Assembly (NCBI GenBank): GCA_023439605.1
Contig: JAEXNS010000157.1
Coordinates: 1 to 12,023 of the forward strand
Source of the DNA: Bacillota bacterium
Lineage (GTDB): Bacteria; Bacillota; Clostridia; Oscillospirales; Ruminococcaceae
Reading direction: 5' to 3'
Length of the DNA: 12,023 bases
Under the pieces are notes generated by a model. It ran no database searches. It was not told the origin of the DNA and saw only the letters and a list, made by a program, of their open reading frames with translations. Both the position numbers and the translations under genes were made by a program. This document shows, piece after piece, positions 5,377 to 12,023 of this stretch (positions are counted from its first letter, which is position 1; the number at the start of each line of letters is the position of its first letter).

Positions 5377-6636
5377 ATGAAAAAAAAATTATGGGATAAA
5401 ATTAAATTAATTAGAATAATTGACGTTTTAAACATTTTTCTGTTTATTATTGCATTACCTTTTTCTTTCTTTTATAAAATATTCAGGAAAGATTTATGGC
5501 TTATTTGTGAGTATGATATGTATGCAAGAGATAACGCATTTTATCTTTTTGAATATTTATGTATAAATCGTCCAGAAGTGGATGCAGTTTATGCAATTAA
5601 TTATAATTCTCCAGATTATAAAAAAGTTTCAGAATTAGGAAATACGGTTAAATATGGTTCTTTGAAACATTGGGTGCTATATTTATCTGCTCATGTAAAT
5701 ATAAGTTCTCAAAAGGGTGGAAAACCTAATGCTGCAATATGCTATATTTTAGAAATATTAGGACTATTAAAGAATAATAGAGTTTTTTTACAACATGGAA
5801 TAATCAAAGATGATTTACCTTTTTTACATTATGATAATGCCAAAATAGGTCTTTTTGTTTGTTCTGCTGAAAGAGAATATAATTTTGTTTGTGAAAATTT
5901 TGGATATGAAAAGGAAGCTATAGTTAAAACGGGCTTATGTAGATATGACAAATTAATTCCAGTAGATACTAAAGAAAGAATAGTTGCTATTTTACCAACA
6001 TGGAGAGAGTGGATTGCAAAAGGTAACTTTTATGAAATGGAATTCAGAAAAACAAATTATTTTATTATGTGGAATGAACTGCTTAACCACGATTGCTTTA
6101 TAAATTATGTTAAAGAAAATAATTTAAAATTAGTTTTTTGTCAACATAGAGAAATGAATAAATTTAATAGCTATTTTGATATAGATGAAAAAATAGTTAA
6201 TCATATTAAATTTGATAGTGAAGAAATAGAAGATATTATTTTAAGATCAGAATTACTTATAACGGATTACGGTAGTATTGCGTTTGACTTTGCATATATG
6301 AAAAAAAGCGTAATATACTATCAGCCAGATTACTTAGAGTTTAGAGAAAAACATTTGCCAAAAGGATATTATAATTATAAAAAAGATGGTTTTGGTCCAG
6401 TGTGCGTGAACTTATGCGGCTTATTTTCCGAGATTGTAAAATGGAATGAAGATGAAACTTGGAAATTTGTATATGAAGATAGAATAAAAAACTTTTTTGA
6501 TTTTAATGATAATAAAAATTGTGAAAGAAACTTTTATGCTATTATAAATAAATATGGAAATGTCGAAAATAATAAAATCAAAGATGCTATTCCAGTGCTT
6601 AAAAATAGATTTGCAGGTGAAAAAATAAATGCATAG
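5377..6636 (+). CDS. CDP-glycerol glycerophosphotransferase family protein (TagB/TagF-like)
   Basis: Enzymes of this family (Pfam Glyphos_transf) move glycerol- or polyol-phosphate from a CDP-activated donor to a lipid-linked acceptor at the inner membrane face, for teichoic acids and related polymers. In this 419-aa protein a hydrophobic, membrane-associating stretch lies at about 13-33. The catalytic domain shows VFLQHGI (His140), CSAEREY (162-168), LPTWREW (206-212), FCQHREM (His257) and LLITDYGS (293-300), followed by VIYYQPD. These match the conserved His and ITDYSS-type nucleotide-sugar-binding elements. The size is near TagB, the priming transferase, but the donor cannot be told from sequence. 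The start has AAAGG (5363-5367) 9 nt upstream. Codons 2-4 form a run of nine A. It is the first gene of the operon and its end overlaps the next start by 8 nt, suggesting translational coupling. Confidence 0.85.
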   Translation: MKKKLWDKIKLIRIIDVLNIFLFIIALPFSFFYKIFRKDLWLICEYDMYARDNAFYLFEYLCINRPEVDAVYAINYNSPDYKKVSELGNTVKYGSLKHWVLYLSAHVNISSQKGGKPNAAICYILEILGLLKNNRVFLQHGIIKDDLPFLHYDNAKIGLFVCSAEREYNFVCENFGYEKEAIVKTGLCRYDKLIPVDTKERIVAILPTWREWIAKGNFYEMEFRKTNYFIMWNELLNHDCFINYVKENNLKLVFCQHREMNKFNSYFDIDEKIVNHIKFDSEEIEDIILRSELLITDYGSIAFDFAYMKKSVIYYQPDYLEFREKHLPKGYYNYKKDGFGPVCVNLCGLFSEIVKWNEDETWKFVYEDRIKNFFDFNDNKNCERNFYAIINKYGNVENNKIKDAIPVLKNRFAGEKINA

Positions 6637-7639
6637 TGAAAAAACAAGTGATATAGACTTCGTTATTGCTTGGGTAGATGGAAATGATGTTGAATGGCTT
6701 GAAGAAAAAAATAAGTATAAAAAAGATAATGAAAAAAATAAAGATGATGTAAGATATAGAGACTGGAACCTTTTACGATATTGGTTTAGAGGCGTTGAAA
6801 ATTTTGCACCATGGGTAAGGAAAGTTTTTTTTGTAACATGGGGGCATGTTCCTGAATGGTTAAACACATGTCATCCTAAAATTTGCATAGTAAATCACAA
6901 AGACTATATTCCTAAAAAATATTTGCCTACTTTTAATTCACATACTATTGAACTTAATTTACATAGAATAGATGGACTTTCAGATAAATTTGTGTATTTT
7001 AATGACGATATGTACATTGTAAATAAAGTAAAGGAAAAAGATTTTTTTGTTAAGGAATTGCCTTGTGATTTATTTTCATTAGATGCTATTTATTTTAATA
7101 AAGACAGTGCTGGTTTTTATAATGCAAACAATATGGAAATAATCAACTCACATTTTAACAAAAAAAAACAATTTAAATTAAATAAAAAAAAGTGGTTTAA
7201 ATTAAGATATAGTATTAGAAAAATATACAGAACTATGGTATTTATGCCTTGGAATTGGTTCCCCGGCTTTTATTATCAACACTTACCTAGTTCTTTTTTA
7301 AAAAAAAGTTTTGAAGAACTTTGGGAGTTAGAATATAAAAAATTGGATATGACATGTATGGATAAGTTTAGAACTAAAACAAATGTTAATCAGTGGCTTT
7401 TTAAATATTGGCAACTAGCAAAAGGAGAATTTTTCCCTCGTAGATGTAATATAGGCTTATGTTATCATGTTAAAAATAAAAACATATATAACGTTTGTAA
7501 AGATATTCAAACTCAAAAATATCCCCTTTTATGTATAAATGATGTTCCTGAAACTAAAAATTATGTTGAAAAAAAGGAGATTTTACACAAAGAATTTTCG
7601 GGGATATTGAATAAAAAATCAAGTTATGAGAAAGTGTGA
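6629..7639 (+). CDS. Stealth-family sugar-phosphate (capsular polysaccharide) phosphotransferase
   Basis: Stealth proteins transfer sugar-1-phosphate from nucleotide sugars to build phosphodiester-linked capsules; the family is related to the GlcNAc-1-phosphotransferase of animals. The conserved regions can be followed in the 336-aa product. CR1 is IDFVIAWVDGND (9-20). CR2 runs from RDWNLLRYWFRGVENFAPW through VFFVTWGHVPEWL, PTFNSHTIE (100-108) and FVYFNDDMYI (121-130). A CR3-like stretch is YYQHLPSSF (215-223), and a CR4-like CINDV is at 302-306. A lysine-rich insert (177-192) carries a short internal duplication. AGGTGA (6615-6620) lies 8 nt before ATG 6629, inside the end of the previous gene. 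It shares an operon with two glycerophosphotransferases, pointing to a phosphate-containing glycan. The sugar transferred is unknown. Confidence 0.88.
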   Translation: MHSEKTSDIDFVIAWVDGNDVEWLEEKNKYKKDNEKNKDDVRYRDWNLLRYWFRGVENFAPWVRKVFFVTWGHVPEWLNTCHPKICIVNHKDYIPKKYLPTFNSHTIELNLHRIDGLSDKFVYFNDDMYIVNKVKEKDFFVKELPCDLFSLDAIYFNKDSAGFYNANNMEIINSHFNKKKQFKLNKKKWFKLRYSIRKIYRTMVFMPWNWFPGFYYQHLPSSFLKKSFEELWELEYKKLDMTCMDKFRTKTNVNQWLFKYWQLAKGEFFPRRCNIGLCYHVKNKNIYNVCKDIQTQKYPLLCINDVPETKNYVEKKEILHKEFSGILNKKSSYEKV

Positions 7640-7648
7640 GTTTAAAAT

Positions 7649-8422
7649 TTGGAAATAAGTATAAATCAAATTCAAATTTCTGTTGTAATTCCATTATATA
7701 ATAACTCAAAATATATAGGATGTGCTATAGATTCTGCTTTAAGTCAAAATTTAAATATAGAGGTTATAGTAATAAATGATTGTTCATCAGATAATCCAGA
7801 GATTGTTCTAGATAGTTATTTGAAAAATGAAAAAATAGTGTATATAAGTTTGGAAAAAAGGCAAGGGGTTTCTTATGCTAGAAATGTTGGAATAGAAAAG
7901 GCAAGGGGAAGTTATATAGCTTTTTTAGATGCTGATGATTGGTGGAAAGAAAACAAATTAGAAAAACAATATAACCTTATGAAAGAAAAAAATGCTGTTT
8001 TATCATATACCGAAAGGGAAATTTACAATGAGAAAGGTGAAAAAACAGGTAAAATCATAAAGTTGAAGGATTATGTTCTTTATCAGGAGTTATTTAATTA
8101 TAATCAAATAACTTGTTCTTCAGTTTTGGTTAAATCTGAAGTTGCAAGGGAATTTCTTATGGAAACAGATAATTTGCATGAAGATTACTATACTTGGCTT
8201 AGAATTTTGAAAAAATATAAAAAAGCATATTGTTTAAACGAACCATTAACTAATTATAGACTGAGAAAAAATAGTCGTTCGAGTAATAAAATTATTTCTG
8301 CTATAAAAACTTATAGAGTATATAAAAAAATGAATTTAAATAAAATGGATATAATTAAATACTTTATTAGGTACTCTATAAATGGCGTAAAAACATATTT
8401 ATACTATAAAAAAGGAATTTAA
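7649..8422 (+). CDS. Glycosyltransferase family 2 (GT-A fold)
   Basis: The 257-aa protein shows the GT2 order ISVVIPLYNNSKYI (10-23), IEVIVINDCSSD (37-48), GVSYARNVGIEKARGSYIAF (73-92), the metal-binding LDADD (93-97) and a possible acceptor-side HEDYYTWL (177-184). It would add one sugar from a nucleotide sugar to the growing glycan in the cytosol; donor and linkage are unknown. The start is TTG. An in-frame TAA at 7643-7645 lies just upstream, and the next ATG comes far inside the catalytic domain, so TTG 7649 is the only reasonable start. The Shine-Dalgarno GTGAG (7636-7640) is weak and overlaps the stop of the Stealth gene, suggesting coupling. No membrane segment is evident, and the C-terminus is basic and tyrosine-rich. 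Confidence 0.88.
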   Translation: MEISINQIQISVVIPLYNNSKYIGCAIDSALSQNLNIEVIVINDCSSDNPEIVLDSYLKNEKIVYISLEKRQGVSYARNVGIEKARGSYIAFLDADDWWKENKLEKQYNLMKEKNAVLSYTEREIYNEKGEKTGKIIKLKDYVLYQELFNYNQITCSSVLVKSEVAREFLMETDNLHEDYYTWLRILKKYKKAYCLNEPLTNYRLRKNSRSSNKIISAIKTYRVYKKMNLNKMDIIKYFIRYSINGVKTYLYYKKGI

Positions 8423-8424
8423 AA

Positions 8425-9696
8425 ATGAAAACAGTTGCAATAGTTGGTAGTTGTGTATCTAGAGATAATTTTAACAGTCATTTTAACGAGCAATATAGTA
8501 ATAACTTTAAAGTTTTATCTTATTATCATCAAATGTCTATTATTTCTTTGATGTCAAGAGAAATAAAATTTGATATGGAATACTTTAAAGAGGATGTTTT
8601 AAGTTTAACAAATTATGAACATTTATACAACGAATTGATAAAGACAGCTTTAATTACGCTTGAAAATAACAAGCCAGATATTATTATTTTAGATTTTTTA
8701 GCTGATGCACAATTTGGTATCATAGAATTAGAAGATTCATATATAACTAATAAAATATATAGATTTTCTGAAGCTGGAATTATAGATACCTTAAAAGTTG
8801 GAAATGCTATTTCTTTTGATATTGATTATAATCTTTATTTTGAAATTTGGAAGACTTATTTTGATGAATTTATGATTTTTATAAAGAAAAATCTTCCTGG
8901 AACAAAGTTGATTTTAAATTCAATAAAAAGTACAAATGAATTATTATACTTAGAATCAAACGAAATCAAAATATATAAACCAGAAATAAATTCTCAAAAA
9001 ATAAATATTTTTTGGAGTATGATGGATGAATATGCTTCTAATGTTTGGGGAATTGAAAAATTGATTTTTCAAGATAAGTACTATCTAGACCCTAACTATA
9101 TTTTTGGACTAGGCAGAGGTTTAGTTCATTTTCATAAAAATTATTATGAAAATTTTTATGAAAAATTTATAAATATATCAGATCATTCTAACTCAGAAAA
9201 AAATATAGATGTACCACATAATAATAAAAATCTCATTTATAATGCTAATTTTGTATCTGAAAAAAAATATTGGTTTTATTGGGACGATAGATTTAAAATA
9301 ATGAATAATATAGGTTTTAAAAGCATTAAAATCCTTGATAATTATAATATAGATAATAAAAGACCTCAATTATGGTCAAATTCAATTGAAATAAATGCAG
9401 ATGGTGAAGATGAATATGAATTATCATTTTTGTTTAAAACAAAATATGATACTGAAATTCCAAGTCCAGGAGTTATTTTTACCATTAGAACATATAAACA
9501 TATTTCACATTTGAAACATAATAAAAGTATAGAAAATTTTAAAATAAATGTTTATAATCAGTACGAAAAGATTGGTTCATGGAGAAAATATTATCTACGT
9601 TTTAAACCAAGGGGTAAATATATGAAAGCAGGTCCTTTTTTATTTGGTGTTTGTGATGCAGAATATGCAGGCATAAAGTTGATAAGAATAAGATAA
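8425..9696 (+). CDS. DUF6270 domain protein, possible SGNH-hydrolase-like enzyme
   Basis: The N-terminal 250 residues resemble the DUF6270 family, often found beside teichoic-acid and capsule genes and without a proven function. The start VAIVGSCVSRD (4-14) looks like block I of SGNH/GDSL enzymes, with IIILDFLAD (86-94) in the middle and DPNYIFGLGRGLVHFHKNYY (222-241) near the place of a C-terminal Asp-x-x-His. A role in adding or removing an acyl group on the glycan is an inference only. Residues of about 268-423 form a second, beta-rich module (NLIYNANFVSEKKYWFYWDD at the start) like a small carbohydrate-binding sandwich. No signal peptide or membrane segment is seen. ATG 8425 follows the previous stop by 2 nt and uses AAAGGA (8411-8416), so it is tightly coupled to the GT2 gene. 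Confidence 0.65.
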   Translation: MKTVAIVGSCVSRDNFNSHFNEQYSNNFKVLSYYHQMSIISLMSREIKFDMEYFKEDVLSLTNYEHLYNELIKTALITLENNKPDIIILDFLADAQFGIIELEDSYITNKIYRFSEAGIIDTLKVGNAISFDIDYNLYFEIWKTYFDEFMIFIKKNLPGTKLILNSIKSTNELLYLESNEIKIYKPEINSQKINIFWSMMDEYASNVWGIEKLIFQDKYYLDPNYIFGLGRGLVHFHKNYYENFYEKFINISDHSNSEKNIDVPHNNKNLIYNANFVSEKKYWFYWDDRFKIMNNIGFKSIKILDNYNIDNKRPQLWSNSIEINADGEDEYELSFLFKTKYDTEIPSPGVIFTIRTYKHISHLKHNKSIENFKINVYNQYEKIGSWRKYYLRFKPRGKYMKAGPFLFGVCDAEYAGIKLIRIR

Positions 9697-9719
9697 TAAA
9701 TTAATGAGGTATTTATACA

Positions 9720-11678
9720 ATGAGTGATATTTTGATTAATGTAGGAGAAAGTAAAATTATTATAGAAAAAACAAGCAAGAGAAAAGAACTACAAAATAAG
9801 TTTGAAATAAATTACAATAAATTGATTTTAGACAAAAAAAATAATACTAAAATAAAAGTAACTAAAAATACAAATCAAAATAAAATAATATATATTTGCA
9901 ATATTGATGAAGATAAAAGTTTATTGAAGGGAAAATGTGAAATATATAAATTTGATTATAAGAAAAAAATCAATTGGGGAAATGTAAATCAAACAAATTG
10001 TCTTGTTATTTATTCAGATTATAAAAATATATATTATTATTTTGGTATAAAAGCTTCAATTATAAAAATGCTTATCAAGCTTGAATATAAGTTGAAAAAT
10101 ATTAAATTTAATAAAAATAAATTATCTTTTAAGATTAGTGCAAATATTATCAATAAATATGGTATAAATATTGAAAGTCAACACATTGGTTTTGATTTCG
10201 AAACAAGGAAAGAAATTAATTTTGATATTTCAAAAAAATCAAATATAAATTTAAAAGAAAAATGGTTAAATTACACACAGAAAATGAAAAATTTGATTAA
10301 TTACGAATATGAATATAATTCTAAATTAAGATTTTATATAAATGCTGAGGGTGAAGAATTCTTTTATATGTTAGGCAGAAAAGAAAATTATAGAAGAATA
10401 AAATTTCATTATGTACCTTTGAAAAGTGGAGTTAAAATTAAAAATACAGCTATACATTTAAGAAGAACACCAGTCGGAACACTTGTTCTTGTAAGACGAC
10501 CGGTTGAAGATGTCGAAAAAAATATAAAATTTAAAATTTTTGAAAGTGCATTTTTATCCTTTGTTCTTTTTTTTATTGGTAAACTAGCTAGAAAAGTAAG
10601 AAAAAAGAAAATAAATTTATTTTATGAAAAATTTGCTTCTAAATCAGAAGAAGGAACTTTTGATTTATGTGAATTGGTTTCTAAAAGAACAAATAATAAT
10701 TCTTATTTCATTATAGATAAAAACTCAAATGACTACGAAAAAATCAAAGCATCAAAATTGGTAATAAAAAAATACTCATTAAAATATTATTGGAATATTT
10801 ACACCGCAAATACTTTTATATCAACAGAGTCTCCTTCACATTTAAATATAATTAGATCAAACAATAAATGGATGAGAAGAACTCTAATGGAGAAAAAGTT
10901 TATTTTTTTACAACATGGAATAACATACCTAAAAAGACAAGGTGATATGTCTACTTTTGCAAAAGACAAAGAGGGTGAAGTAGATTATATAGTAGTTGGC
11001 AGTGAAAAAGAAAAAGAAATTTGTGTTGATATGCTAGGGATTAAAGAAAATCAATGTTTAAAAACTGGTTTACCAATTTTCGATACTATTGAATATAATC
11101 ATATAGATGAAAAATGTCAAGATATAGTAACTATTATGTTAACTTGGAAACCGTATGAAGAATCCATAACAGATTTTAAAAAATCATCATACTATAAAAA
11201 TAATATGGATGTAATTAAAGCTCTTAGTGGAAAAATAAAAGATAAAAATATAATTGTGATTCCACATCCAAAAATGATAAATTTTTTTAATGATACAGAT
11301 ATAAAAAAATATGTTAAAGATATGGCTATTTCAGAAATTCTAAAAAGAACAAAGTTACTTATAACAGACTATTCTTCTGTATGCTACAATTCTTTTTATC
11401 AAGGTGGTGCAGTCATATTTTATCAGCCTGACATTGATATTTTTGAAAAAGAGGTAGGAAAATTAATCCCTTATGATAATGAATATATTGGTGAGCGTTG
11501 TTTTAATTATGAACAATTAAATATATTATTAAAAAAATGTATATCAAATTTTAAAATTAAATTAAACTTATTAAGAAATGAAAATTATATAAGTAATTAT
11601 AAAGCTATAAATAAATTTAGTGATGGAAAAAATACAGAAAGACTGATTGAAAAACTTGATCAACTTAATATAATTTAA
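9720..11678 (+). CDS. TagF-like CDP-glycerol glycerophosphotransferase with extra N-terminal domain
   Basis: The C-terminal part (about 295-652) of this 652-aa protein is a Glyphos_transf domain: KFIFLQHGITYLKRQG (393-408, His399), YIVVGSEKE (423-431), IMLTWKPYEES (472-482), VIPHPKM (513-519, His516), LLITDYSS (546-553) and VIFYQPD (565-571). In this family such residues make up the CDP-polyol site and catalytic His. The first 270 residues are Lys/Asn/Ile-rich, beta-looking and not recognised. They end in HLRRTPVGTLVLVRRPVE (246-263), a hydrophobic stretch (274-289) and a basic cluster (RKVRKKK) that probably bind the membrane. The size resembles polymerase-type TagF more than TagB. GAGGT (9706-9710) is 9 nt before the ATG, and the gap to the previous gene is 23 nt. 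It would act after or alongside the 5377-6636 transferase. Confidence 0.85.
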   Translation: MSDILINVGESKIIIEKTSKRKELQNKFEINYNKLILDKKNNTKIKVTKNTNQNKIIYICNIDEDKSLLKGKCEIYKFDYKKKINWGNVNQTNCLVIYSDYKNIYYYFGIKASIIKMLIKLEYKLKNIKFNKNKLSFKISANIINKYGINIESQHIGFDFETRKEINFDISKKSNINLKEKWLNYTQKMKNLINYEYEYNSKLRFYINAEGEEFFYMLGRKENYRRIKFHYVPLKSGVKIKNTAIHLRRTPVGTLVLVRRPVEDVEKNIKFKIFESAFLSFVLFFIGKLARKVRKKKINLFYEKFASKSEEGTFDLCELVSKRTNNNSYFIIDKNSNDYEKIKASKLVIKKYSLKYYWNIYTANTFISTESPSHLNIIRSNNKWMRRTLMEKKFIFLQHGITYLKRQGDMSTFAKDKEGEVDYIVVGSEKEKEICVDMLGIKENQCLKTGLPIFDTIEYNHIDEKCQDIVTIMLTWKPYEESITDFKKSSYYKNNMDVIKALSGKIKDKNIIVIPHPKMINFFNDTDIKKYVKDMAISEILKRTKLLITDYSSVCYNSFYQGGAVIFYQPDIDIFEKEVGKLIPYDNEYIGERCFNYEQLNILLKKCISNFKIKLNLLRNENYISNYKAINKFSDGKNTERLIEKLDQLNII

Positions 11679-11703
11679 ATATATATGGGGGAGTGTATTT
11701 TAT

Positions 11704-12023
11704 ATGCAAAATATTGAAGAATATGTTTTAAAAAAATCTCAAATTGAAAGCCAGGGCTTTCATACAGCTATAGTAGAAATAATAGAAGAAAATAAAATAT
11801 TTATAAAAATTTTTAGAAAAGTTGTTTTAGGTTCTCCAAATGTTTATATTATATTAAAAGACGAAAATGATGAAGTAGTTTCAATACAAAAACAAAAAAT
11901 AGAAAATCAAATGCTTATTTTGACATTAAATGAAAATATACTATCTAAAATTGCTACTAAGGATAATGTAGGAAAAAAAGAAATAAGGGTTTACGTATGT
12001 TATGAAACTGAAGATAATTGGTT
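11704..12023 (+). CDS. Hypothetical protein, N-terminal part, cut by the window end
   Basis: An open frame begins at ATG 11704, preceded by GGGGGAG (11687-11693) with a 10-nt spacer, and has no stop through 12023 (106 full codons). The visible residues start MQNIEEYVLKKSQIESQGF and alternate hydrophobic and charged residues (IVEIIEENKIFIKIF, VYIILKDENDEVVSI), suggesting a beta-sandwich N-terminal domain. No signal peptide or motif is recognised. The gap to the TagF-like gene is 25 nt, so it belongs to the operon. It could be the N-terminal accessory domain of a further glycosyl- or glycerophosphotransferase, as in the preceding gene, but this is a guess. Confidence 0.75.
   Translation, partial: MQNIEEYVLKKSQIESQGFHTAIVEIIEENKIFIKIFRKVVLGSPNVYIILKDENDEVVSIQKQKIENQMLILTLNENILSKIATKDNVGKKEIRVYVCYETEDNW

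Overview
The window looks like a low-GC Firmicutes chromosome, most likely an uncultured Ruminococcus-like gut bacterium (Oscillospiraceae/Ruminococcaceae). The reasons are strong A+T bias, consensus sigma-A promoters with 17-nt spacers, Shine-Dalgarno-led genes, a type I dockerin, a cyclic-di-GMP-I riboswitch and a DUF1703-type ATPase flanked by GC-richer hairpin repeats. This assignment is an inference from gene content. All recognised genes are on the + strand.

Region 1 (1-2893) is two unrelated housekeeping/accessory genes set in repeats. A run of short perfect hairpins (6-138) and a 59-nt repeat (159-217) precede queF (234-725), the preQ0 reductase of queuosine synthesis. A 35-nt repeat (740-774) follows, then a hairpin plus T-tract (861-916), an extended -10 promoter (915-943) and an AAA-ATPase-like/PD-(D/E)XK gene (984-2687). 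A near-perfect inverted copy of the 35-nt repeat lies at 2801-2835, so the ATPase gene sits inside a roughly 2.1-kb inverted-repeat-bounded unit. A second direct copy of the 59-nt repeat follows at 2834-2893.

Region 2 (2894-5140) is a c-di-GMP-controlled transcription unit. The 578-nt gene-free stretch 2688-3265 holds the repeats just named, an AT-rich interval with nothing recognisable (about 2894-3000), a consensus promoter (3001-3029), a c-di-GMP-I aptamer (about 3048-3124) and an intrinsic terminator (3167-3211) acting as expression platform. The gene it governs (3266-5050) encodes a secreted protein: signal peptide, type I dockerin, Thr/Pro linker made of 36-nt tandem repeats, and a right-handed beta-helix. 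Its reading frame is interrupted by two in-frame TAA codons 21 nt apart (4109-4111 and 4130-4132), with no frameshift. Only the signal peptide, dockerin, linker and the first helix turns would be made by normal translation. A terminator (5097-5139) closes the unit.

Region 3 (5141-12023) begins with an AT-rich 326-nt gap (5051-5376) that holds that terminator, an AT palindrome and a consensus promoter (5252-5280). A tight same-strand operon follows, running off the window. In order it encodes a CDP-glycerol-type glycerophosphotransferase, a Stealth sugar-phosphate transferase, a GT2 glycosyltransferase with a TTG start, a DUF6270 protein, a second larger TagF-like transferase with an extra N-terminal domain, and a partial unrecognised gene. 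Junctions range from an 8-nt overlap to 25-nt gaps. Together these suggest assembly of a phosphodiester-containing surface glycan (teichoic-acid-like or capsular). No polymerase, flippase or ABC exporter is visible here, so the locus must extend beyond the window.

No tRNA, rRNA, CRISPR array, transposase or phage gene was recognised.
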